The notes beneath the pieces are model-generated. The model did not search any database, had not been told where the DNA came from, and saw only the letters and a program-made list of their open reading frames with translations. The translations under genes were made by a program, and so were the position numbers. From Erythroxylum novogranatense (taxonomy: Eukaryota; Streptophyta; Magnoliopsida; Malpighiales; Erythroxylaceae), in assembly GCA_029891385.1 (NCBI GenBank), contig CM057231.1:61115103-61179102 (forward strand): 64,000 bases of DNA, in the 5' to 3' direction. Shown here piece after piece: positions 1 through 11,889 of this stretch. Numbering within the stretch: the stretch's first letter is position 1; each line of letters starts with the position of its first letter.

Positions 1-1933
1 GATGCTTTTGTAACCAATCAACATATAGCCCAAACAATTATTTATACTGGTATACTTTGACATACCACAGGATCCAAATTGCTTATGCTAGCTCCGAATT
101 TTCATTTCCCACGAATCCAAGTTTCACTTGACGTGTCCACCTTTTTAATATGTATTAACTTAGGATCTCCATAATATTTGTCACAGTAAAAAATTTCAAC
201 ATATGAGAACATAAAATTCCAACAAACTCAAATTTTCTACAGCTACAATCAACTTTTCCATTTGATGAATCATAAGTAACTGTATGGCATTAACTCTTCT
301 TATGAGGGGTTATTTGATATGTTGTGATTGATCCAAAATCTCCAAAGCTTTCAATACAACAATTATGAGACTTACACCACTCATTTTCAAATCACTTGAA
401 TACCTCAAGAGTATAAATATTCTTGCATGTTTCAAAATTTCAATTGGATACAATAATGAAGGAGTACTTGTACTTGATTTAAAATCACCTTCAACTCCTC
501 ATATCTACGATCTTGAGGAGTCTCTCAAAGTGATTAAAAATTCCAAGAATTTGTGTTGATAATGACATACCTCTTGACAACACTATTCATGCTCTCACTT
601 CTTTGTGTTGTCGTCATGTCGGCACAAAACATTTGTCTTCCATACAATAAAGCCCATTTTCCTTCATCCCAAACATGCGCCTCGACCAATCATTGTCTTG
701 AAGCCCATATTTGCTCGACATCTCATTCCATGCATTAACAAAATCTACCTCTTCTTGATATAATATATGCATGAGCTAAAATCTCTTGCAAACTCTTTGA
801 ATTGAGAAAAACACCGCTTAAATGGATGGCGCATTTTGATAAATATGCCAAATACATAAACGATGATGAGTTTGGGCCATCTTAGTACTAGAGCCTTTGC
901 CATTCTTTGCATCTTGGTGTAAGAATTGTTTTAGGCCTTTTATCACACATAGCTTTCATAAAAGTATCAAATAACCATTCAAGCGTCGGGGATGTCTCAT
1001 CATATAACAATGCAACACCAAAGATTGTAGTCGCTTATGGTGATTAACACCTACAAGCAATGCAAGAGGGCGACCTTCATTGTTCTTCCTGTAAGTTGTA
1101 TCAAAACAAACCACATCCCCAAAATTTGAGTAATCTGCTCTCATCTTTGCATATGACCAGAAAATGTTGGATATTAAATCATCTTCATCAATTTGGATAG
1201 CATAAAAAAAAATTTGGATCATCAAATTGCATTTTTTGTAAATATTCTAGAACACCTCCTGTATCACCTCTTCTCGCATCCCTCGATCTTTTAGACCGTA
1301 AGTAGTTTCTGTAATCATCTATTATGAAACCTAAATTTTCTCGACCACCTACTTGCCTAACCATCATATCATGGCATGCCTTGATGGGATTCCTACATCA
1401 TTGCCATTTCAATTTGTATTCTTTGTAGATAAACTTATCTTTCGGTGAGATCTATGTAAGTGAGTCTTGTTTGGACTTGAGAGGTAGTGATTATGCTCCT
1501 CAATAAACCGAACCACACTGAATTTTTGCTTCTTGACAATGACTCTCATTTTAGCTTCACAACCAACCTTGTTTGAGCGTTTTGCTCGACATCAATATCT
1601 CGTTTGTCTTTTCCTCGTTTACCTTGACCTTTACAACAAAACATTCTATCCATCAAGTTTCCAGTTGATCTTTGTGGCTTTTGCTTCTCCTTATCCCAAA
1701 CCCAAGTTTTTAGCATATGCCAAATAGAATTGGTAAGCATCTTCTTCTGTCTTAAACTCCATTCCAATTTTTGGCAGTAATTCTTTGGATACTTCACTTG
1801 AGTCAGTAGCTTGCAATTCCTGATTACTGCTTAAACTCATGACAGCTACTACCTCATCTTCACCTTCACTCCTGCCAACTTCAATACCATCTTCGAAATT
1901 TAATTGACGACAAGATGAAGATACACCCTCCAT
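1..1933 (-). pseudogene. FAR1/FHY3-related (MULE-derived) transcription factor pseudogene
   Basis: Reading from an ATG at 1933 leftwards, the N-terminal part ends in KIGMEFKTEEDAYQFY (about 1760-1700), the start of the FAR1 DNA-binding domain. After a frameshift near 1695 it resumes with FCCKGQGKRGKDKRD. The MULE transposase-like core follows at about 1190-950 ([17 protein letters not shown], then [12 protein letters not shown], then VGVNHHKR). A SWIM zinc-finger remnant with the CxC...CxH pattern lies at about 193-286. Domain order is that of FAR1-related proteins, which are nuclear factors derived from a Mutator-like transposase. Stops and frame changes are frequent, above all between 300 and 950, and the sequence runs off the window at 1, so it is broken and probably partial. 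The family call is firm; whether it is a host gene copy or a MULE relic is open. Confidence 0.85.
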
Positions 1934-4714
1934 TCAATTATTAGCTTTGATTTTGAAGTAAAAACCTAAAAAACAAATGAAAAAAATGAAAATGGATGCT
2001 TTATTTTTATGATATAAACAAACACTAAGTATCGAATTCACAATTTCATTAAGAAGCAAATCATGAATCCTTTAGCATTAAACTTAAATAATTATCTAAC
2101 AATTGAAGCTAAACAAATTGTTAAAAATAATAATTGATTTCTCTATTTGACGTTCCCACTTATCGGTAAACTAGAAACAAAAGGAAAGGAAAAGGAAAAG
2201 TATTGGCAAGAGGTATGTCTGATACATAATAAAATTGAAATTTATTAAAACATGATATTGTGATTGAACACGATTGGAACATATTTATTCAAACAATCTA
2301 TTTCTTTTAAAGAATTAAAATAAAAGCTACTTCCTTTTTTCGTCACAATCAATTAAATGTTATTGTATGGAAATCAAGTTTGAATGTGATATAGAAGACA
2401 CATCACCTAACTCATAACAACGTACATGAAACACTTACCCTTCTCATTAAAGTATTAGATTATACAACATCAGGTCCATTTGTTAAAAAAAAGCGCGTAC
2501 TTTGGTTTGGTAGTTGAACAAAAATTAGGTTAAACTATATGAAATATAACTATGCTCATTAGCAACAGAGTTGGCTTAGCTTATAGCAACAATGTCTGCG
2601 CTCATGGGACAACATCTTATTCCTACCAAGCTCCACAGAGTTGGAGTAGACTAATTGATACAAAAGATCTAAACCCGTCACAAGAACCTCAAGCTTATTC
2701 ATAAAAGAACACTTGTCCCACTCCACGAAGATAATCCATTATGTAGACATGAATTGTACCTTCAAGACAATCTAATACTGCCAAAAGTCAAAGGCTTGAT
2801 TCCTTTTGACGACTCGAACACCTGAAAACATCGAGCGAGCGATTAAAGAAATGCCAGCGCACACAACAATTATGAGTAATCTTCACGACTTTTTATCCTA
2901 CAAAGATAGGGATGAAAACTGAATTGGGTGTTCAAACACATCGATCATTAAAAAACTAGATAGAATTAGAAGAAGCTCTCAATGACCATATTAATGAAGT
3001 AGCTTATGTCATGAAAACAAAAATGAATCAGATTAGCATGAAAGTAATTGCGATTGAGAAGCAATGAAGTTATGCAACTGTAATGTCAATTTTATTTTCC
3101 CTCGACGTGACAAATGTACAAGCATGCTAACTTAATATTTACGCAGCTAAAAGCTTGAAACATAAGTTAGGACTCATGAACAAGGATAAACCACATTTGA
3201 ACCATTCATAGGCATTGAACAAAATCTGAACTTAACCTAAAATTCAAGTACACCAAATGAAAAGTAACTATCTACCTTTGGAAACAAGATGATCAACTTC
3301 TCTTATATATTCATTGTTCAACTAAAGCATAAAAGTATACATAAGGCAAACAAGGGAGGCAAGAATGTTATAAGGAATCGACAAAAAGCATACATGTCTA
3401 AACTTTTTCTTTAATTTTCAGCTTCACCTTTATATATTTTATGAACCTGTAACTCCAATTCATTTCCAGGTACAAATACACAATTTTGAGAAATTATAAC
3501 AATTGCAGAAGACATAAACGAAATAGAGACGTATGACCTGCTAACATTCTCCTATCTAGTCTATAAATTCCAAAAACAAAAACAAAGATTATTTTATCTC
3601 CACTGCTCAGTGTGTTTGAAATCACTTAAAAAATAGAACAAATAAAACATCACATGATAGTTGCAGTAGTGATTTGTATGAAAATCAATTTAGTGACTGA
3701 TTTGCATAATTGAGAAGGCTGGGGTCTATTAGGATGCACAAACACAAGTGAAATCTACTCACTACATAAACACTAGTGAAAAATGATGCATCTATGTTTG
3801 AAATATAAAAGGAGTCTCATGTTATTATCTGAAAAGGTCTAAATTTAAATGTAAAATTTTAGGCCCTTTAAATTCTTTATCGCGATTGATTTTCTATCAT
3901 ATTTCGGTTAGTAAAAGGATTTTCCGTAAACACGAGAACATCTCATAATCATTTTCATTAAAAAAAAGAATAGAAATTTTACGATTAAATTGGCGGATGC
4001 AACTAATTTCTCATATTGATCACTCATAATTAACCCCAAAAGAACTTCTTGGAAAACTTCATTGCAGTTAGCACATTTGACCTTCAACACCACAGGTCAC
4101 ACTTCATAACAAAAGGATCATAAAGCAACAGCAAAGATGTGGCGCACATTGAACTATTTACTTTCTTATTCTCAGTATGATTCATAATATCGAGCATAAA
4201 ACCAAAATAAAAATAAATTACAAGTTGTAGCAATAGAACAAGTTTTCTTTTAAGTACACTAAAACAACTCTTACAATATAAAAATTAAAGAAAACATGTA
4301 ATACCAAAATATTAATAGCGTCGTACCTTCTTCACGTAATTAATGGCTATTGAGTAATAATGTACATTCAATCCATGTATAAGTGCTGAAAATTTTCAAA
4401 CAAGCCAAATGAGGTAACTCATAAGGTAAAAGGAGAAACAAAACCGAGTAAATACATGAAGCATTTACTGATAAACCCACTTGAATGGATGGTTTATTCA
4501 AATGTCCAAGGTTTGAAGTTGTTTGTCGTGGTTCTGTTCAAGCATCATCGTTTGTAGGTTCATCAAATGAAAGGCATCAATCACCACCTTCCCTTTAACA
4601 CTCTGAATAGGATCCACCACCACCGCCACATCTCGTTGTTGAGGCTTCAAAACTCGCAAATGACATAGAAAACCACACCTCACTTTGATTGAGTGAAAGC
4701 AATAACAAGCTAAC
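1934..4714. other. AT-rich intergenic stretch without a recognisable gene
   Basis: No reading frame here resembles a known family. It lies upstream (in its own sense) of the FAR1-related pseudogene and downstream of the LRR pseudogene. Short open frames at 3908-4093 and 4498-4683 (minus) have no recognisable motif. I see no tRNA, long tandem repeat or clear LTR end. Confidence 0.5.
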
Positions 4715-5789
4715 GATGTAGCATTTCACAACAAATTAATACAGCGTATATACTTAGTATTGAGCTTTCCTTAAATACAGCGTATATACTTAGCATTATT
4801 AAATTGGGGAATGACCATGTGAATCTGTTGCCACCCAAATACAAAGCCGTTGACACGTTGTAAAACAGCCAATAAGGGGTTTTCCCAATAAGTGAATTGT
4901 TAGATAAATCCAGGGACTGCAAGTTGTATTGTGTGGATAGAAAGCTAGGGAGAGTATTGCCACTTTTGTTATTAAGGTTACAATCTACGAGTTTAAGTGT
5001 ATCCAGGCTAAAAGATGGTAACCAAGAGGTGGACTCAATTTCGATCTTAAGAATCATGAACATGTGAGATATCAAGGTATCTAAGTTTGGTAAGATTGGC
5101 AAAGACTGACAAGTGGATGACGCCTTCGAACGGGTTATTGGAGATGTCAAAGTGTTTGATATTTGTTCGATTTTTAAACAACAAAGAGGGAAAGCTTCCA
5201 TTAAAATTGTTGTCAGAAAGAGCTAAATATCCGATAGAATTCATCTTACCGAAGCATGCATCAATATTTTCTTCCAACTTGTTGTCGAAAGAATAAGCTT
5301 GGTAAAGGCGTATACTGCATATACACTTGGGACTTGTCCTTCAAGCGATTTCTCCGGAGATCTAACATTTGTAATGCAGCATTTTTAGCGAAAAAGATGA
5401 GAATCATCGAAATGGAGTATTTGTTAGCTCATAACACAACCAAGTTAACTTTATGCGAAATGGAGTATTTGTTATCGAAATCCGTGTTAGCTCATAACTG
5501 AACCAAGTTAACTTTATGCGAAATATGTCTCAACTTACCTTAAGTTTCTTCCAAAGCTCGAGGTTTTGGTAGTTGTCTAAGCTTGAGATCCTTAAGAGAG
5601 AGAGAAAGGAGCTATGTTGTGTAAACGATGCCATAAACCATAGGGCAGATCGCCACTCTTTTCTTTGTAACCCAGTAAAACATACCGTACATTCACGAGC
5701 GAAGGGGAAAAAGTCAAGAAGATGAGGCATGGCTTGGGTGAAAAAAAGTAGCAGCAGACGTTGGTTAAAATGACAGAAAACATCGACAT
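4715..5789 (-). pseudogene. Leucine-rich-repeat receptor-like protein pseudogene
   Basis: Several plant extracellular LRR repeats can be read on the minus strand: AALQMLDLRRNRL (about 5390-5355), LALSDNNFNGSFPSLLF (about 5225-5175), HFDISNNPFEGVI (about 5155-5115), then in another frame LQSLDLSNNSLIGKTP (about 4930-4880). The LDLSxNxLxGxxP pattern is typical of membrane receptor-like proteins used in defence or development. Frameshifts separate the repeats, near 5330 and near 5050. The LRR signal ends near 4830; the rest of the open frame down to about 4715 contains a small duplicated segment around 4740-4795 (the stretch beginning cagcgtatatacttag occurs twice). Up to 5789 a hydrophobic, possible N-terminal stretch is readable. 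No transmembrane or cytoplasmic part is seen. It cannot encode a full protein. Confidence 0.75.
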
Positions 5790-6077
5790 TTTTTAGTGGG
5801 ACAGAGTAGGTACAGGTTTATTGGGACAGAAGATCTAAACCCTAAAAATTTGATTATCTCTAGGGTCAAATTGGGACCAAACAATAGGATCAGATGAAGC
5901 TAGATGAAGGTTTAGACGAATTGGGAAAATTGCCATAACTTTCACAAGAGAGGTTAGATTAAGGTGTTCTTTAGATAATTTGAAAGAAAACTTCAAGATC
6001 TACAACTTTTATGAAGACCTTGAAGGTAGAGTCTATCATCTAGAGGGTCAAATTTGGACCAGCAAAAGGGTCAGATG

Positions 6078-6430
6078 AACAGTGCACCAGATGAAACGAC
6101 GTCATCACCATATGATATGACATCACCAAACAATACGTCCTCACCAGACGAAGCCTCCTCACCAGACGACGCATCCTCACTAGACAAAGGGTCCTTACTA
6201 GATGATACGTCCTCACCAGATGAAGCATCCTCACCAAGTGATACGTCTCACTAGACAAAGCGTCCTCACCAGATGATGCGTGTCACCAGACAAAGCGTCC
6301 TTACCAGACGATACGTCTCACCAGACGAAGTGTCATCACCAGGCAACACGTCATCATTAGATGATACATCATCACCAGATAACATGTCTTCACCACACGA
6401 TGCGTCATCACCAGACGATACGTCCTATAC
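6078..6430. repeat. 18-bp minisatellite, about 18-20 copies
   Basis: The unit is close to tcctcaccagacgayrcg. In one plus-strand frame it reads as a hexapeptide repeat of the type SSPDDT/SSPDEA from about 6084 to 6255, after which 1-2 base deletions break the frame. Copies differ mostly at the 3' half of the unit. It lies inside the LTR-like block at 5819-8449. The reading frame is probably incidental. Confidence 0.85.
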
Positions 6431-6782
6431 TCCTGAGCATCTCCCCTTATAAGGATCATAGCTTTCGACTCTAATGTCCAAAAATTCCATACTATATACC
6501 GTTGGAAAGTTAGAAAGATAATCTACAACTTCCGTAAGACAACTCTATCAAATTCAACCTAGATTAATCCAGATTTTCTCCTGAACTCAAAACACAAAAT
6601 TTTCCCTTATAGAAGACTTGAAATTTTGTACTAGCAAACTTGGAATGTTCTGAGCTTAACCATTCAGTTACCAAATTTACTTCATTAAACTCTTCAAATA
6701 TCAACTCATTTGCCTCATCACCTTCAACTACATTTGATCAGTCATAATTCCTATCTTCCTTTCCATAGTATCTCGCTTATGC

Positions 6783-6846
6783 ATACATACATATATATAT
6801 ATATATATACATACATACATATATATATATACATATATATATATAT
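6783..6846. repeat. AT/ACAT microsatellite
   Basis: Alternating (AT)n and (CATA)n runs over about 64 bases. Simple-sequence repeat, likely variable between individuals. Confidence 0.95.
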
Positions 6847-8455
6847 CAACGATTTATTTTCCAAGGTCATCAACTCAAGTTGATTACTTCTTCATGTATG
6901 TCTAACTTTAACTCACATTATCCGTGCACCATTCATATTTCATTAACGTCAAAAGAATAAATTATTACAAATTTCTAATGTCATTCCAAGCCACATTACA
7001 TCATTGTCTCAAAATCTCAAATTACAAAAGGTTCTTGAACAAAAAACTTGTTGCTTTTCCAAAATCAACTCTGAGTACCAAAATAAACAAATATGGAGAT
7101 ATTCCCTTAGGCTCTTGATCACTTGATCTCTTAGCTATTACGAAGAGGGATAAAGAGGTGAGCTTGAAAGCTCGTGGGTAATATTTTATAACAAAAAAGC
7201 AAAACCTTTGAAAACGTTTTACTTGTTATAGAAAATTTTCTTTGAGTTCATACAACACATGTTTCTTGAATTCTTATTGTGTAGTCAAATTTACAAACCA
7301 TAAAACATGAATACATCAAACTTGTTCATATATCATAAGCACATAAGCATATCAAAATGGTTTGGGTTGATCCGTAACAGAACATACTACACATTTCCCA
7401 TAAGGGTCCTGTGTAGTCGTGAACAAAACGTATTATCGCAATCCCACAAAATGGTCTTCCGTAGTCGTGAACTTATGGGAGTCCATGAAGGAGTTCCATG
7501 CCATTAGTGGGCAGGTGAGAGAAGCCTTTTTAATCAAGTGCACTTGACTGACTGAACACCATAAACCCACATAACATGTAATTCATGAATTGAAAACCGT
7601 TTGCCCAAATGGCACATTCTTGGAAACTTGATTTCATGAACATGAAGTATTTTGAAAAACTATTTTCAAAAACATAATTTTGGAAACATGTATCTTTTCA
7701 AAAGAATCATTTTCAAAGTCTTTTCACAAATCATCATAATTCATATATCAAACATATAACAAATTCTCAATTCATTCAAGAAGCAAATAAATGTAACATT
7801 TATGATGCAATTTAAAACATTAAACTTTCTTGATTCAAAGAAAACATTTAGTGGCTTATTTACTGTATTATAAACATGTACCCACCTTGATTTCCTTGCT
7901 TATAGACTTGCTAAAAACGTCTCTACTTTTGCTTCTCTTGTCTTTCTTGATTTCCTTGATTTTTCACCAAATGAAGAGACATTTGGCTCAAATGGAAGCT
8001 CTTCTCTTCTTTTGCATTTTTCCCCTTCTTTAACAACCTCAAAATCTCTCTTGAAGGCTAAGAAAAGCAAAACCCTAGCTTGTTTTCTCTTCTTTTCTCT
8101 CAACCGCCGAAATCTCTCTTCTTTCTCTTTCTTATTTTTCTTCTTATATCCCAATTCACGTTTTCTCCTTCTCTTAAATGTAAGACCACATTTTCCTCTT
8201 CCAATCCTACCCTTAATGGTGTGCAATGTCCATTTTACCCTTCCTTATATTCCTTATGTTCTTTATCCATAAGTGTCTTGCCAAAAACACCCTTGAACAT
8301 TCTTATAACCTTAACACTTTAATTCCACTTACCCATTCAATAAATCCTACTAACTTTCACATAAAAATACTTAAAAAATTTTAATTTATCAAAACCTCAA
8401 AATCATTTTAAATCATGTTTATTCATCAAGAAAAAAATTCAGGGGCCAACTATAG

Positions 8456-8612
8456 AACTCCTCGAGTTAGATAGCTACTATAGAAGATTTTTGCATAATT
8501 TCTCCACCATAACTTCTCTTATGAACAAGTTATTCCTAAAGGAGATTGAATTTATGTGGGATAAGTAGCTTTATAAGATTTTTGAGACATTAAAGTCTAG
8601 ATTGATTAGTGA
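8456..8612 (+). pseudogene. Ty3/gypsy reverse transcriptase/RNase H linker fragment
   Basis: One frame reads YYRRFLHNFSTITSLMNKLF followed by a block ending in a W-D motif and KIFETLKSRL. This is the conserved stretch between reverse transcriptase and RNase H in gypsy polyproteins (usual form YYRRFxxxFSxIAxPLTxL...F.W...C..AFxxLKxxL). A stop interrupts it after the W-D motif. It is flanked by an LTR-like block on the left and an Athila-like LTR on the right, so it is a scrap of an element otherwise lost. Confidence 0.7.
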
Positions 8613-8619
8613 TAGTTTT

Positions 8620-9946
8620 TACATTATTATGTATTTTTCTACCTATTTGGTATATGGTTCTTGCATGATAGGTTAGTATTATTGTGTTTTTGTTTAGTTT
8701 GATCTTCATGGTTGTTATTTTGTGATTGATATTGGTTTAGGGTAGGAACTAATCATTTTGGTGTGGGAATGGAGGGTTGACACCTTTGTGATTGAGCTAG
8801 GGACCAAGAGAAGAGACGAGAAGTGGAGCTGCTGAAAAATAAAAAACCATGATCGTAAAAAAGGGCATGTTTTCTTGATCGTGGGAAATCTCTGAGAAAG
8901 TTTATGTTAAGTTAACCCGTGATCGTGGAAATACAAGTATAATTCCTACGATCGTAGGAATTGAAGTCAAAGAGACACATGAATTTCATGTATTTTTTAG
9001 GTTTTCAAGACTTTATAATATATAAAATCCAAGAGCATGAAGAAATTATGGAACTTGCTTCCTGGAGCCAAAAGATAGATTGAGAGCCCAAAGATAGGGG
9101 AGATTAAAGGTTTCATTCTGATTGGGCAAAGAGCATCCCATTATCCAGATTTTCTAGATTAGGCAAACAAGAGGAGGAGGTATCCCATCCAGTCTTATTT
9201 CAATTTCTTTCTCTTCTAGTTGTTTATTATGGATTATTTGATTGTTGGGGATGTTATGGATGTTATGATTGGCTAAAACAAATTTTAGGGTTTGTTGTAT
9301 AACTATTTGTGAACCTTTGGTTATTAATTTAATGATATACATCTTTATGTTATTTATTATGTTAAACCTTGTAATAAATTGAGAGAGTGAGCTTGGTAAT
9401 CTATGTTAATTGGACAAGGCGAGTTGTTGATTAATAGACCTACAAATAACAAGTTATTGAATTATTAAGAAGAGATTTCAATAGATCAATACGTTGCCAA
9501 TAGGATAGCTTCATATCTAGTTGAATGATTAAGAAAGGCTTTACATATTGAAAGATCCTAAAGTTATCTCTAATTTATTTAACTAGTGATATTTAGTTAC
9601 ACCTTAAGAGAGTGTAGCTAGAATTTTAGGAAATCTTGAGCTAAGTATAAATCGAATCAATTAATCAGAGGGGACCAAATAGGGATAATGACAAGTCCTA
9701 ATGTTTAATCTTGATTTTCTCTAACTCATATTTTATGATTTTGGTTTGGGTTGCGTTGTTTCCTATTACTTTTAGTTTGTCTTTATTTTACTTATCTTTT
9801 TAAATTTGATCGAAACAATTTCTTATATAAAGAACAATTAAGTGGTGCCTAATGACAATACTCGTGGGATTGATATCAACTTTCAACTACAAGTATGACC
9901 CGTATATTTGTAGTTTTAAGTGTAAGACTAGTAGTGTGTTTTGCAT
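8620..9946 (+). repeat. Probable 5' LTR of an Athila-like element
   Basis: This AT-rich noncoding segment lies directly upstream of a PBS-like site (9959-9976) and an Athila-type gag. The right end can be placed near ttttgca at about 9945. The left end is not resolved; it lies somewhere after the gypsy fragment. A short motif on 'acgatcgtagg/tgatcgtgg' recurs between 8850 and 8960. No second LTR for this element was found in the window. Confidence 0.5.
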
Positions 9947-9958
9947 TCAATAAGTTTT

Positions 9959-9976
9959 TAGCACCGTTGTTGGGGA
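9959..9976 (+). other. Primer-binding site, tRNA-Asp type
   Basis: The sequence tagcaccgttgttgggga differs at only a few positions from tggcgccgttgccgggga, the complement of the tRNA-Asp 3' end that plant Athila/Tat elements commonly use to prime reverse transcription. It sits about 13 bases after the proposed LTR end. Confidence 0.75.
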
Positions 9977-10069
9977 TTAATTGTTTAACATCTTTTTAGT
10001 CTGGGTTACTTTGATTTAAGAGTTTTAGATACTTTTCCTTGTGTCTTTGTAGGCGTATAAATACAAGGA

Positions 10070-11815
10070 TCATGCGAAGGAATGCTGAATTTCGTGATGA
10101 AGAGTTAATAGATATCACAAAGCATGAAAGACAATTGAGAAAAGTGAAGGGCCAAGACGTTAGACACCCAATATGGTGGAAGAAGGGGTTGAAAGGACAC
10201 TGATGGACTTTATGAGGCTAGGATTTAGTCCTCAAGGAGTTGCAAGGCAAGTGACTCAAGCTAACAATTTCAATCTCAAGTCGACACTCCTCAACATTCT
10301 TCAGAGTAGTGTGCAATTCTATGGGTTGTCGATGAAGAACCCAACACCCATCTCACCAATTTTTGGAGATATGAGACACTTTTCGATTTAAAGGGTGTCT
10401 AACAATGCCGTGAGGTTCGACTATTTTCTTTCACTTTGAGAGATTAGAAAAGGTGTAGTACAATTCACTCAGCTTAGGGTAGACTAATACTTGGGAACAT
10501 CTAGCCCAGACATTTCTTGCTAAATACTTCCCATTGACCAAGACAACAAGGATCATTAAGGAAGTGACAAGTTTTCAATAAAGCGGTAGGGACTCTTTAC
10601 ATGAAGCTTAGTAGAGGTTTAAAGAACTATAGAAGTTGTCCCCACCACAACCTTACGAGGGAATTTCTTATACAAACATTCTATAATAGTGAAAATCGAG
10701 CCTGAGAGGGACTATAGATGCAGTGTGGGAGGACCTTTGATGAGGAAAACTATCGATGTAGAACATGAACTTTTAGTAGAATAAGTGAGCAACAGTTGTA
10801 CGTGGTTAAGCAAAAGGAGTAGACATGGTATGAGGAGTAAAACGGTACAATCCCAATTGACTCTATTACCACTTTGTAGGCACAAATCACAGTCCTCGTC
10901 AAGCAGTTGAGTAACATACAAGGAGCATCTTCATTTACAGCCAAACTTATGCAATCACAGTGTGAGTTATGGGGTAGGACAACCATTGCACAGCAAATAG
11001 GTAGGACAACCATTGCACAGCAAAATGTTGTTTGTTGGGAGCTAGTAGCACTAAATAGGTAAGTTACTTGGGCCAACCGTAAGAAGGAAACAATCCATAC
11101 TCGAATACTTATAATTTAAGGTGGAAAAATCACCCAATTTTTCTTGGAGTACTAATAATGTAGGTGGTTAAGCAAGATTGCAAGGACCTCCAGGATTTTG
11201 TCAAGATAGACTTGGAACTTTGGAGAACAAAATGGACAAGTTGATGGATGTTTTGGGGTCCAAACTAGCAAATCAAGAAGAGAACCAAAAGAGGATGTTT
11301 TCCGACTAGGAGGAAAGTCAAGAGAGGATGGAGGAAAAGTTTGATAAGATTGTGAAGAACTATGCCTCATCCATCCACAACTTGGAGGTACAAGTAGGTT
11401 AACTTGCTAATGCTATGTTTTCTCAAAATACAAGTAGCTTACCAAGCAATACCGAGGCCAACCCAAGGGAACAATTAAACGCTATCACACTTCGAAGTGG
11501 CAAGCAGATGAGGGAACCAAATGTGAAAAAGGATTGCCAAGAAAAGGAAACGTAAAGAGATTTGAGAAGAGAAAGAAGAAGAGAGGCCTTATGTACCACC
11601 ACCACCCTATAAGCCTAAACTTGCATATCCACAAAGGGTGAGACAACATCAGGTGGACACTCAATTTTCTAATTTTTTGGAGAAACTAAAGAAGCTTCAT
11701 ATTAACTTGTCAATGGTGGAAGCTTTGGAGTGCATACCTAAGTATATGAAGTTTCTAAAGGACATATTGAGATACAAGCGTACTTAGGAGGACAATCAAA
11801 CGGTCACTTTGAGCA
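10070..11815 (+). pseudogene. Athila-like Ty3/gypsy gag, degenerate
   Basis: Fragments in shifting frames match the Athila gag order: an N-terminal basic stretch (about 10070-10190), then TWEHLAQTFLAKYFPLTKT (about 10490-10546, the usual 'W..L...FL.K.FP..K'), and near its end the block HINLSMVEALECIPKYMKFL (about 11700-11758), which precedes the protease in this lineage. Many stops interrupt it. A 25-bp stretch (10973-10997) is repeated at 11000-11024. The sequence ends abruptly near 11815-11860, where plastid-derived DNA begins. Confidence 0.75.
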
Positions 11816-11889
11816 TAATTATAGTTCGATTATCTCAAGCATAGTGCCCATGTGTTGTTGGTGACTTGTCGATTCTTCCAATAAAAAAA

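Larger units (their letters stand above)
5819..8449 (-). repeat. LTR-like block (GGGCC...CCAAC family), degenerate
   Basis: The left edge (tattgggac at 5819) and right edge (aggggccaac at 8441-8450) resemble the ends of the LTR-like elements at 38362-42888 and 44307-46571. Inside, the order matches the minus-strand element at 38362: a 'gtgag..aagctcgtgg' motif near 7156, a motif on 'gtcgtgaac..gggagtcc' near 7400-7490, and a CT-rich tract (GA-rich in sense) at 7960-8170. No matching target duplication was found at the proposed ends, so the boundaries are tentative. There is no protein-coding content. Confidence 0.5.

Noticed and set aside
6054..6254. Open frame with SSPDD/SSPDE hexapeptide repeats as a small secreted or structural protein
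   Set aside because: The frame exists only because the 18-bp unit is a multiple of three; it breaks as soon as the unit length shifts, and the array lies in an LTR-like block.
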